From Brachionus plicatilis (taxonomy: Eukaryota > Rotifera > Eurotatoria > Ploima > Brachionidae): a DNA stretch of 28,580 nt. The notes under the pieces are model-generated. The model was not told the DNA's origin and searched no databases. It saw only the letters and a program-made list of their open reading frames with translations. Positions 18,101-26,828 of the stretch are shown one piece after another. The position numbers and the translations under genes are program-made. Numbering within the stretch: position 1 is the first letter of the stretch; the number at the start of each line of letters is the position of its first letter. The DNA lies in contig QEOQ01000651.1 of the NCBI GenBank assembly GCA_010279815.1, positions 266,664 to 295,243 on the forward strand. Reading direction: 5' to 3'.

Positions 18101-20422
18101 ATGTCAATTTTGGAGCTTAATTTGAGACGAAGAGACAAGCTAGAGTGGATTGAAGTTGCGCTATCAAACATTGATGAAAACGTGATAATGAAATTGAGTA
18201 ACTTAGATAAGTTGCTCGACAGTCACGATGGATATGTCCAATTAATTAATGAATTGAAGAAACTTTTCCAATGTTCAATAAAACAAACAAATGAACCGGA
18301 AAACGCGAAAAATTTCAAAAATTTTTTCGAACGGAACCAGCGTCCAAAGGAGACAATTGTAGCTTTCGCATCGAGTTTAAAAGCATTTGTGAGGGAAAAT
18401 TTTCCAAAAACCGATTTAGAAACATTTGAGGGTATAATGAAGGAACGTTTTGTAGAAGGTTTAAACAATTCGAGGCTTAGAGAGAAGTGTCGAGAAAAAG
18501 TTAAAAAATCGAACCGTCTTCAACTGGAGATGAGTTTCGATGATCTATTAACTTTTGCAATCGACAAGTTCAATGGATTTGATACAAATTTAGAAACCGA
18601 ATCAGACTCAGCAATTACAAATACAAAAACCGTACGTTTTGAAAATTCTGTGGCTGGGGAGAATCAGCAAGCAATGCAAAAAAAATGGAATAACCGTTTG
18701 AGTTTAAATGGTAGTAATTTCCAACAAAACAGGCACAGGTATGATACAAGATATCAAGCTAGACAAACTCAATTCAATAACAATCTTCAGGAAGTGAACC
18801 AGAGTGTGTCAAAAAATGCGTCCGATTTAAATTTGTTATCAAACGAGAACAATAATGGGCTCATAGGTAAAGCTTTTTTTAATAATACGCTTGTTTCGTG
18901 TTATTTTGATGCTGGTGCTTCGTGTTCAGTTATAAACGAATCTGTTTATGTTCGAATCAAAAGCGAGGATCCGAAAACCGTGTTAGAACCCCATACAGGT
19001 AAACCAATATGGTCTTGTAACAAAAAATTAACTGTCTATGGGCCAGTACGACTAAGAAATTGTCAAGTAACGGGAGATTCGTTAGAAAATGTAATTATAA
19101 TTATAACAAACCACAAATCGCGATATGAATGCCTTCTTGGTGTCGATTTGATTAAAAAAACTCCGTTTTTTGATAAAACAATATCGATTATGGAGGAGGA
19201 CATAAAGTCATATTCAGACAAAATGACAAGACTGCATGAGAACATGTCAAAAAATTTCGAGTTTAAAAAACCGAATAGGAGAAGCGTTGAAATGATTGTT
19301 GACAACCGGTCCGAAATTAGCTCCAAATCGAGTAAAACTGAAGCACAGGCCAGTTATCGAATTGAAAAGAATAAAATTGTACCGAGCGTTAAACAAACGA
19401 TTGATTTTAAAGAATTGTTGAACTCGGAAAAAACCGAAACTCTAAATGAGAGTAAATTTGTAAACTTGGTAGATATTGATTCAAAAAACTCTGAACATAT
19501 CTTTATTGAAATGGGCGTAGAGGAACCTATCAATATTGAAAAAAATTGGGCCGAAACCGAAATTGTAAACGTACGTAAAACAATCGTGAATGAACTAGAA
19601 ACAATTTCAGCAAACTCAGTAACAGACTTGACACCAAGCAAAAACAATGACATTGCGTTTAAAATCGAATTAATCGATCCAAGACAAACACCGATCACAA
19701 CAAAGTCAAGACCGTTACCATACCATCTTAAACAAAAGGTCAAAGATGAACTAGATAGACAGCTGAAGGCTGGCATCATACGCAAGAGTAGAAGTGAATG
19801 GAGTTCAGCGTTGAGAATTGTGGACAAAAAGGATAACACAATAAGAATAACCGTTGATTATAAACCGCTAAACAAAGTAATCAAAGGAGACAGCTATCCA
19901 TTACCTTCAATAAGAGACCTTTTCAATAAGCTCTCTGAATCATATGTTTTCACGAGAATGGATATTAAATCAGCATATCATCAAATTCCCGTGGGAGAAA
20001 GCTCAATCAAATATACCGCATTTATTTGTGAATTTGGCTTATTTGAATACTTGTCAATGCCAATGGGCATTAAATCAGCTCCGTCGTGGTTTCAAAGAGT
20101 GATTGAAGACTCTCTTCAAATACTAATCAACAGGAAAATAACCGATGTGTATATCGATGACACTTTTGTTTTTAGAAATTGCAAGCTTGACGGAATTAAG
20201 TACCACGAAACCGCTGTGCTGGAAGTAATTGATGTTCTTGATGTAATTGATGCAAACGAAACTTTAAAATTTCTTTGGAAAAATGCAAACCTGCTGTTGA
20301 AGAAATTGACTTATTGGGTTTTGTCATATCCAAAAATCAAATCAAACCCAATCCAAATCGAGCAAAATGTTTACTCGAAAAACCAAAACCGAAAAATGTA
20401 CTCGAACTTCAATGTTGGCTAG
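18101..20422 (+). CDS. Gag-protease-reverse transcriptase polyprotein
   Basis: One open frame of 773 codons. Residues 1-180 are a gag capsid-like region (FFERNQRPKETIVAFASSLK, FVEGLNNSRL) without a CCHC zinc knuckle. An Asn/Gln-rich linker follows. The aspartic protease is centred on FDAGASCSVI (Asp at 270), with Ala where most enzymes have Ser or Thr, and a later LLGVD. After a Ser/Glu-rich linker the RT runs from about 518: VDYKPLN, FTRMDIKSAYHQIP, SAPSWFQRVIED and the catalytic YIDD at 684-687. From about 20267-20273 a one-base loss shifts the frame, so the last 50 residues are out of frame and the conserved connection continues in another frame. It would make particles and copy RNA to DNA. 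Fusion of gag and pol without a frameshift is notable. Confidence 0.88.
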   Translation: MSILELNLRRRDKLEWIEVALSNIDENVIMKLSNLDKLLDSHDGYVQLINELKKLFQCSIKQTNEPENAKNFKNFFERNQRPKETIVAFASSLKAFVRENFPKTDLETFEGIMKERFVEGLNNSRLREKCREKVKKSNRLQLEMSFDDLLTFAIDKFNGFDTNLETESDSAITNTKTVRFENSVAGENQQAMQKKWNNRLSLNGSNFQQNRHRYDTRYQARQTQFNNNLQEVNQSVSKNASDLNLLSNENNNGLIGKAFFNNTLVSCYFDAGASCSVINESVYVRIKSEDPKTVLEPHTGKPIWSCNKKLTVYGPVRLRNCQVTGDSLENVIIIITNHKSRYECLLGVDLIKKTPFFDKTISIMEEDIKSYSDKMTRLHENMSKNFEFKKPNRRSVEMIVDNRSEISSKSSKTEAQASYRIEKNKIVPSVKQTIDFKELLNSEKTETLNESKFVNLVDIDSKNSEHIFIEMGVEEPINIEKNWAETEIVNVRKTIVNELETISANSVTDLTPSKNNDIAFKIELIDPRQTPITTKSRPLPYHLKQKVKDELDRQLKAGIIRKSRSEWSSALRIVDKKDNTIRITVDYKPLNKVIKGDSYPLPSIRDLFNKLSESYVFTRMDIKSAYHQIPVGESSIKYTAFICEFGLFEYLSMPMGIKSAPSWFQRVIEDSLQILINRKITDVYIDDTFVFRNCKLDGIKYHETAVLEVIDVLDVIDANETLKFLWKNANLLLKKLTYWVLSYPKIKSNPIQIEQNVYSKNQNRKMYSNFNVG

Positions 20423-21035
20423 GTATTGCAAATAGTTATAGAAATTTTATCGAAGGATATGCACAAATTGCAAAACCGTTATATGATCTAATGGATTTAA
20501 AGTTGTACCAAAGAAATTTAGGAAGAAAAATGGAGCTGTTGATGGCAAAAAAGTAATACTAGAATGGAAGCTTTGCCAAATTTTGAAAAAACAATGCACT
20601 TGAAAACCGATGCATGCGATTATGGAAATGGTGCTGTGTTGGTGCAAGAACAAGACGATGGAACGTTTAGACCAATATTATTTTTTTCAAAAATTATACG
20701 CCTGCAGAAAGCAAATATGCAACGCCGGAGAGTTACTTTCAATTGTTAAAGCAATTGAAGAAAACCATGAATTTTTGTATGGTAAACCGTTTATTGTGCA
20801 TACCGATCATTTACCGTTTACTTGGATTCTAAATAAAAGGAATGTTCATTCTCGCTTGGAAAGGTGGCTTTTGAGAGTTAGTATATACGATTTTAAAATT
20901 GAGTATATACCTGGACCGCAAAATATTGTTGCCGATGGATTTTCACGTTTGCCAGACGAAAGTGAACCAAACCTAAATCCAAACGAAGACTATTTTGATA
21001 ATTTAGTTAACCATAGAAAGCGAAGAAGAAGATAA
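20275..21035 (+). pseudogene. RT connection and RNase H, frameshifted
   Basis: The pieces lie in successive frames: LLGFVISKNQIKPNPNRAK and WLGIANSYRNFIEGYAQIAK (about 20300-20490), TDACDYGNGAVLVQEQDDG (about 20608), LLSIVKAIEENHEFLYGK, then HTDHLPFTWIL and GPQNIVADGFSRLP, ending near 21000. These are the RT thumb/connection and RNase H with its Asp, Glu and Asp positions. At least four frame changes and a small internal loss occur within about 500 bp, so this copy cannot make the enzyme. Confidence 0.85.
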
Positions 21036-21258
21036 TAGTCAAGATGAACACGCTGAAGCTGAAACTTGCACAAGTAGCTCAGAAGAGTCTATGGAAATAA
21101 TTGCCAAAGAACCGAGTTCTGAAACCGATAACGAGTACATAACTTACAGAACGGAACAGCTCAAAGATGATGACCTAGTTTGGGCAATTGAACTTATTAA
21201 AGCTAATGGTGATAAAAAACCGGAAATTAACAAATTTAACAATTAAACTCAAAAACTC

Positions 21259-22246
21259 TTGCGTAAACAGTATGATAAACTTCGCTTGATCGAAGGTATT
21301 CTCTACCGAATGTATGAGAATGAAGAAGGTTTTAATGTGACGCAATTTGTGTTACCCGCTCAAGCTGTCAAAACCGTAATTAATCATGTTCAAAGTTCGA
21401 TATTTAACGCTCACCTTGGTAGAAACAAAACAACCGCAATGCAAAACGATATCTATATTCGAAGAGTAACGTCGGAATATGGATCTGCCGAAAAAACCGT
21501 CGTCAAACTTTTCAACTTTCTCAAATCGAAGATTGGCGAACTGGATCAATCAACTCAAGTTAGGTTTGGATCGTTTGATTACGTCATTGTGCCTCAAACA
21601 ACAAGCCTCAACCAAAATGACTATGTAGCATTTGTGGCGTTCAAAGACCGTTCAATTCATCGGGAGGTATTAAGGAAGTTTCAAAGAATTCAACCGCTAA
21701 ATTTTGGAAGTCGCGGAATGCTGTTCGAATTGAAACACAAGCAAACTTCAACCGACTTACAAATAGAAAACCGTCGACGTTTTAGAAATGCTCTGAATAA
21801 TCAAAAGCAGAACAATAAACGATACTTTGAAGTAAGTTCTGACGAGCACGAACGACCAGAACCAAAAAAGCAAAAAAAATTTTCGCTCGACCTTCCAAAA
21901 ACGTCTAAAGAAGACGACATTTCAAATGAGCCGTGGACGCATCCAATTCCTCAAAATATTCTCGAGGAACTTAATCGGAAAATCCCGGAATTTCTGGAAA
22001 AAACTCGCTCGGGAAAAAAACAAACCGATACAAAAGAAACCGCCCTAGGAAACGTTGTGTCTTTATTTGAACACAAAAGTGTCCAAACCGACGCAAATAC
22101 AACCGAGAACTTCGAATTAAAAATCAAAGTAATATTTTGAGTTGGAGATCGAGTCAAAAAACGATCAAATTAAGCGTCTCTTGAAGGAGCGGGAGGAGAT
22201 GAAGGCCTTCTTCAAAAACAGATATGATTTGTTCAACCGTAAATAA
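21259..22246 (+). pseudogene. Integrase N-terminal remnant fused to a coiled-coil 3' ORF
   Basis: The frame begins with an integrase N-terminal-like block (LIEGILYRM, then QFVLPAQAVKTVINHV, with HLGRNKT). The DDE core that should follow is absent. At about 21465 the text changes to an unrelated protein: a Phe/Val-rich region (FGSFDYVIVPQ), a Lys/Glu/Asn-rich stretch with a KKQKK nuclear-signal-like cluster, and KSVQTD. A one-base shift near 22135 moves the frame into a C-terminal heptad stretch (IESKNDQIKRLLKEREEMK) that ends at 22246. Upstream, 21036-21258 continues as acidic Ser/Glu-rich coding-like DNA. There is no membrane segment, so this is not an env gene. The accessory protein is not recognised. 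Confidence 0.6.
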
Positions 22247-22321
22247 ACCGTTAACCGTAACTTTAATTGTATTTTCTCAAGTTTTTTTCTTAATAAAATT
22301 CAAAATTTTGTAACGAATCTC

Positions 22322-22336
22322 AGGAAGGGGGAGGTA
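22322..22336 (+). other. Polypurine tract
   Basis: AGGAAGGGGGAGGTA lies immediately before the 3' LTR, where plus-strand DNA synthesis is primed. Confidence 0.8.
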
Positions 22337-22631
22337 TGTTGCGGACTAAAACGTAGCTCTTCACTGTAATTGCATAGTTTCACTATTACTTAACTTCGGT
22401 TAAGGACTAGTGAAACATGCTTTGTATAATAATTTAATTGTTTTTCTCTTTTTTATGTTAAATATAATTCTCTCTTTTTTTGTTATAATTGTCTCGAATA
22501 AAAATTCAATAAATGTTTAAACCAAAAATATAAACCGTTTTTCATTAAAAACCCAAACCGTATCAATAAACCGTACTTAACCTCAAGTACAAACCGTTAG
22601 GCTCAAGCACCCACACTTGAAGACCTCAACA
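22337..22631 (+). repeat. 3' LTR
   Basis: It is near-identical to the 5' LTR, with differences in the CTCTTCACTGTAATTG stretch and a 2-nt insertion (CTTTGTATAATAA). It is followed by the target duplication ATTT. Confidence 0.92.
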
Positions 22632-22867
22632 ATTTGTTATTTGAAATAAAAGTTAATTAAAAAACTTAGTTAGTTTCTCTAATTAAAACTCAGCTTAGTA
22701 TACCCTAGAACCCTTAGAATCAACATAATTTAAACTCAGTTAGGAAAGTTATTATCTCTCGGACACAACACAATATACTAATTTAGTGAAAAACTTGCAA
22801 GAACATTTCTTACTGTAAAGCTCAACTTAATAACAGTTTTTCAATAAATTTTTTTAAAATTTTCCCA

Positions 22868-23045
22868 ACAAGCCATTAATTTTTGTATTGAATGCATTTA
22901 TTTCAAATTTTAATTTTTGTGTTGAAAAGAAATCATTTTGTGCTGGGCGTTTTGAAATTGTGTTGAATGGTTTTTTTTTTGTGTAGAAAAGAGAGTCTCA
23001 TGCGGAAACGAACGGAAGCCGGGTGCCTTAAATGCGTAAGTGAAA
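22868..23045. repeat. CAACACAA-type degenerate array, right (inverted)
   Basis: TTTGTATTG, TTTGTGTTG, TTTGTGCTG, ATTGTGTTG and TTTGTGTAG recur at about 20-25 nt spacing, the reverse complement of the words at 16457-16612. A unit with CCTTAAATGCGTAAGTGAAA (about 23025) follows, similar to the unit near 16430 and in the same orientation. Together the two arrays look like the ends of one element that the LTR retrotransposon split. Confidence 0.55.
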
Positions 23046-23149
23046 TATAATGCTGAGTCGTTAAAATTTTTAATTTAATTTTATTTACTATAAAAAAATT
23101 AACTAATTAATACAGGAAATCCAATTGATTGTTTATTTTAAAATTTTAA

Positions 23150-24030
23150 TTTTTATGAAAAAAAACATAAGCCGTCTTTCTGCGGACATTTATTGTTGGT
23201 ATAGTAGTTCTTGAGATAATCGAAAACAACTTTGACTTTTTCTAGACTTTTAACTTGTTGAAAAAATAGTATTTTATACTTTAAGTAAAGCTTACTAATT
23301 TTTACTAACCCTTAGAGCATTTAATAGGTGAGTGTTTCTTGCAAACTTGGATAGACCAAGATTTCTTTTAATCAGACAAGCTTGAGATTTATCATACTCG
23401 CTCAATTTTGATTTTTTAATAAAGCACATTTCTAAGCCATAGCTCATGATTGGTTGACAGTAAATATTAAAGATTTTAGCTAGAACTATAGGATTTAACC
23501 CATATGCCCTACATCCTATTCCCCTTAATGAATATAAAGCCCTCTGAACTTTATTGACTTTTTCATCCCAGGACTTATTTAAGAAATTTTGGTTACCAAT
23601 CGGGAGACCAAGATATGTTAAGTTAGAGACTCTTTCAAGAATGCTCCCATTTAAAAAGAAATCCCTTTTTACATTCAATTTGTTTCCTTGGTGTTCTGAA
23701 CAATATATTACAGATTTTTCGCGTTAAAATTTATTTTCCATTGAGTTTCAAACAGGCTACATTTATCTAAAAGGAGCTTTAAATGGAATCTTGTTGGACT
23801 AAGAAGAACAATATCAACACGGTACGGAATTATAGATACATTATGAGGACCTATTCTGCACCCAATTTTGAGACTATCGCAAGTATCTAAAAGCTCATTT
23901 ATGTAAAAATTGAATAAATAAGGTGATAAAATCCTCCCTTGCTTTACTCCATCAGTGATGGCAAAAGGATTTGATTTCCTATCATTAAATTTAACGACAA
24001 CTTTTGATGCTTCATAATAATTATACATTC
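23150..24030 (-). pseudogene. Second LINE reverse transcriptase remnant
   Basis: The - strand reads from about 24028: KFNDRKSNPFAITDGVKQGR, then LSPYLFNFYINELL, then a degraded catalytic box YRVD (instead of YADD) before IVLLSP. A one-base frameshift near 23715 leads into LTYLGLPIGN and a connection/tail region (MSYGLEMCFIKKSKLSEYDK) that stops at 23295. Another frame continues the tail to about 23155 (VKVVFDYLKNYYTNNKCPQK). The motifs differ from the LINE at 9879-11190, so this is a separate family. The catalytic change, the frameshift and the 5' truncation all make it dead. Confidence 0.85.
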
Positions 24031-24779
24031 TTTCAATAAAAATATTTTATACAAAGTTCTTGGTGAACAAGTAACTTAAGTTTTCTTTCTTTTTTTTAAT
24101 ATATAATATTTTTTATATATTTTTTTATTTTAAATCGTCTATGGGACGTAGTTTAATTTTTCAACAAATAATAATAAAATAATAAACCGTCTTTTATAAT
24201 TAGCTTGTTGTATTCACATAATTAGATCTAATCTGTTGAAAAGATAGTTGAATACAAGCCGGACCGGCTTACCACATCAATTATTATTTCTTAAAATGTT
24301 CATTCATTTTTATAAAAAGATTTTTCACCAATTTTACTTTATGAACATAAAAATACCTTTTATTCATAAAATTACTTAAGTAAAAAATTTGTTAATTTTC
24401 ATTTTGCTCAATCTTGCTTTTTATTTAAATAACTTCTATAATAAATTAAATATGTTAAAATTATACAATTATTTTCAAATCAAAATTCCGCACCAAAAAG
24501 CGCCTCGCGCTTTGCCACATCCCATTTGAAAATGATTTAATTGCAAGACCATAAGGCCGGCAATGGTACTACATAAGTAGTTATCATCACTGCGAAACTC
24601 TTATTTGTCTAAATTCAGGAACAACATTTATGCGTTGTTTTCATACTTAATGAAAAATAAACATTTTAATATTAGAAAAATTTTGTGAATCAAATTGGTG
24701 GCCTGAATAGTCTATCGCGGACCTCAATTATTTTATACCTCAATACATTTAAGTCCAAAAAAATAGAGATAGAGATAAC
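24031..24779. other. Non-coding, with a structured GC-rich patch
   Basis: There is no gene here that I can support. A short hairpin (GCTTG, TATTCA / TGAATA, CAAGC) spans 24203-24259. Three close hairpins lie at 24497-24513, 24548-24567 and 24568-24581 in a GC-richer stretch; see findings. From about 24620 the DNA is plain and leads into the LINE 3' end. Confidence 0.4.
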
Positions 24780-24974
24780 TTTTTTTTCAACAGAACCGCT
24801 ATTATATGGAACTCACTGCCAAATGAATTAGTTAAGCCCCCAATGTTAACAGCTTTAAAGCAGACATTGACTGCTGGATGAGCAGCAATCAATCACATCA
24901 GCTGTCTTAGTGTGCCTTATCAGCACACTCGCTGGCTAGCCAGCTAGATTCAAAACTACTCCTACTACTACTAA
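24780..24974 (+). pseudogene. 3' end of a third LINE with structured tail
   Basis: A frame from 24780 to the TGA at 24879-24881 reads FFFNRTAIIWNSLPNELVKP and onward. This matches the usual C-terminus of Jockey/CR1-type LINE ORF2 (FFNR...WNSLP). The 3' UTR carries a hairpin, GTGTGC with GCACAC around seven bases (24910-24928), then a 14-bp palindrome GCTGGCTAGCCAGC (24931-24944). It ends in a CTACTCCTACTACTACTA tail. Such 3' hairpins and short-repeat tails are typical RT recognition ends. The element is severely 5'-truncated. Confidence 0.75.
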
Positions 24975-25065
24975 ATCAAAAATTATTTATTTTAAAAATG
25001 TAAAATAAAACCAAAGAATCAACATAAAATAATAAAACAAAAATAATCAGTTTAATAGAAGAAAA

Positions 25066-25330
25066 TCAAAACAAATAAATCTCTTTTAACGCGCCTTGCT
25101 TCAGTAACAGGGATCTAAAAAAAATTTAAATTTAAAGAAAAAATTTAAATACATAACATTCTACCTTTTCAATGCGTCTTGGTTGAGTTTCATGAACCTA
25201 AAAAAATTTATGAAGTACAAATATTTATAAAATTTTTCCAAATAGTTACATTTGTTCGGCAAATTGAAGTTCATGATCAAATGTAAATTTCAAATCAAAA
25301 TTTTTAGTATTTGAGTTTAATAAAAGGTAT
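25066..25330 (-). CDS. 3' end of an unrecognised spliced gene
   Basis: Three - strand segments join in one frame: about 25330-25250, 25197-25165 (33 nt) and 25114-25066. The introns are 52 and 50 nt (GTAACT...TTTTAG and GTAGAA...TTTTAG), the same size as in the complete genes of this window. The joined product ends FAEQMFMKLNQDALKRSLLL followed by KQGALKEIYLF and a TGA. The first segment is open to about 25335, but I see neither a start codon nor an acceptor, so the 5' part is missing or lost. A related stretch, DHELQ, is found on the + strand at 27361. Function unknown. Confidence 0.45.
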
Positions 25331-25647
25331 TTTTATCAATTTTTTAATAATAAATGAATAAACTTTATTAAACATAAATTGTTTAATCTTCAATTAAATA
25401 GAAAATTAAATGAATTTTTGTCTGAAGTAAAAATAAAATCTTAATCGATATTATGCAATTCAAAATTTAACTATGTTTTGTCGAAGCATATTTTAATTAA
25501 TATTTAAATATCATTTTAAATCACAATTTGGAAACCTTTATGTGGATTTTAAATTTGTCTTTTTAGTTTTCAAAATAAAGATTTTAGAAAAATCAATTAA
25601 AAATCAATTAGAAAAACAGGTTGTTTATTTTTTTTTATTAAAATAGT
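25331..25647. other. AT-rich spacer
   Basis: Nothing recognisable is seen. Upstream exons of the - strand gene were looked for here and not found. It ends at the target site TAGT of the next LTR element. Confidence 0.4.
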
Positions 25648-25763
25648 TGTAAGACGGGGCCAGGGGTAGGGTCTAGGACCGAATAAAATATAAAAATGAA
25701 TTTATAGTTATATAAATTTTTTATTTTTAATTTCTTATATTTATATGAGTGAGGACGCTTACA
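25648..25763 (-). repeat. LTR, left copy (3' LTR of the element)
   Basis: 116 bp, identical to the right copy apart from one base in the TATATA stretch. On the - strand it has TATAAATATAAG near its start and an AATAAA further in. Confidence 0.85.
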
Positions 25764-26113
25764 TCCCTGGCCCACTAAACCTGAGCTTGGGTTGTTAATT
25801 TTTTTTTTTTTGTTTTATTCAATGATCCCCAAGAAAATCACGCGATTTTTTTCATTTCTACAGTGAATATTTTATTGTTCATTCATATTTTTCTTTTGAT
25901 ATCAAGAACCTTTTTTTCCACACACACTTTGTTTCAAACTGAAACACTATTGTTAAAACAAAATGAACAGAACTCACACATTTCAACAGCTGTTTTTTTT
26001 TATTTTGTAGTTTTTTGTTTTTTGTAAATCTAAAATTTGAACACTTTCAAGTCACGAATCCGCCACGCGTAACTCAGACAACCTCTGCTTCAAAATCCTA
26101 CACTTCTCCCCTC

Positions 26114-26120
26114 TATAAAT
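26114..26120 (+). promoter_or_regulatory. TATA box of the antisense RRM-like gene
   Basis: TATAAAT in the context CTCTATAAATAAG lies 54 nt before the ATG at 26174, a normal distance for a short leader. The region just upstream is GC-richer than its surroundings. Confidence 0.5.
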
Positions 26121-26173
26121 AAGCATCCAGAATTAACGAAAAGAAAATCAAGAAAAAAAAAAAATTAAGAAAA

Positions 26174-26584
26174 ATGAACAGAGTTTACGAACTCCCGATC
26201 GTCCATGAGGTGATCGTAGACGGGGTCCCCGTCTATGATAGGAATGTCACGGAAACGAAAAGTTTCCTCAACAACAGGGCACTGGAAGATGGGTTCTCAG
26301 AGATTGCCGACATAAACATCGTGAATCGGAAAGCGGAAGGTGGGGTAACACACGGTTACTTCACTTTCCGCCACATTTTCGACAACCTCAGAGTCGTAGA
26401 TTTGCTTTGGAGATCGGGAAAAGTTTTTAATGGATACCGACTCAGATTTAGGGCAAAGCAAATCTCAGTATATGGACGAGTCACCCACCAGGAGATAAAA
26501 TACCTGGAAGAACTCAAAAAGAGGCAGAGCAAGGAGGAAGAGGACATCGACGACGATGCCCGAAGCAGCGAGGACCTATCCTAA
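26174..26584 (+). CDS. RRM-like acidic-tailed protein, antisense within the LTR element
   Basis: 136 codons with balanced, GC-richer codon use, and an ATG in an A-rich context (GAAAAATGAAC). Predicted order: beta strand EVIVDGVP (12-19), helix 25-36, strand ADINIV (45-50), strand HGYFTFRHI (60-68), helix 70-80, strand YRLRFRAK (88-95). This is the order of an RNA-recognition motif: HGYFTFRHI sits at the RNP1 position and VIVDGV at RNP2. A helix (HQEIKYLEELKKR) and an acidic tail (EEEDIDDDARSSED) follow. The gene runs opposite to the element's gag fragment, tail to tail with 34 bp between. It may be a captured host gene or an element-specific antisense gene. The RRM call is from pattern only. 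Confidence 0.7.
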   Translation: MNRVYELPIVHEVIVDGVPVYDRNVTETKSFLNNRALEDGFSEIADINIVNRKAEGGVTHGYFTFRHIFDNLRVVDLLWRSGKVFNGYRLRFRAKQISVYGRVTHQEIKYLEELKKRQSKEEEDIDDDARSSEDLS

Positions 26585-26618
26585 GTGGACAGCCAAACAC
26601 AAGAAGCAGACAAGGGCT

Positions 26619-26828
26619 TCAAAGCTTTTCTGTTTCGGACATCTGTTCATATTGTTTTTTTGCTTTGCCAGTCAAGCATACTTGGATTGCTTCGACTTTC
26701 TGCTCCTCGTTCAAACCATAAATTATACCATCATACTTAAAAGCTGCTTCAAATTCGTCGAACGTCCCAGCTTCTCCATCATAGAGTAAATTATTTCCAA
26801 TTCCACGTTTCATTTTTACTTGAGCCAA
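26619..26828 (-). pseudogene. Gag N-terminal fragment
   Basis: 69 residues containing FDEFEAAFKYDGIIYGLNEE and then VEAIQVCLTGKAKKQYEQM, the retrotransposon gag (capsid N-terminal) pattern of an amphipathic helix followed by a xxLxGxAxxxY core. It stops at 26619, far short of a full gag, exactly where the antisense gene's 3' side begins. The 320-bp stretch between it and the right-hand LTR is the untranslated leader. Confidence 0.7.

Larger units (their letters stand above)
17250..22631 (+). mobile_element. Ty3/gypsy-like LTR retrotransposon
   Basis: The 293- and 295-bp LTRs begin TGTTG and end CAACA and are flanked by the 4-bp duplication ATTT (17246-17249 and 22632-22635). I see about three substitutions and one 2-nt indel between them, so the insertion is recent. 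Order: LTR, PBS-like TGG, membrane-protein ORF, gag, protease, RT, RNase H, integrase N-terminal remnant, coiled-coil ORF, polypurine tract, LTR. Gag through RT is one open frame; RNase H and integrase are damaged. The word ACCG, often AAACCGT, recurs through LTRs, leaders and coding parts alike. The element is inserted inside an older repeat bounded by CAACACAA arrays. Confidence 0.92.

Noticed and set aside
19063..19839. Long - strand frames opposite gag-pol
   Set aside because: Shadows of the 773-codon + strand polyprotein, with Ser/Leu-rich text typical of antisense reading.
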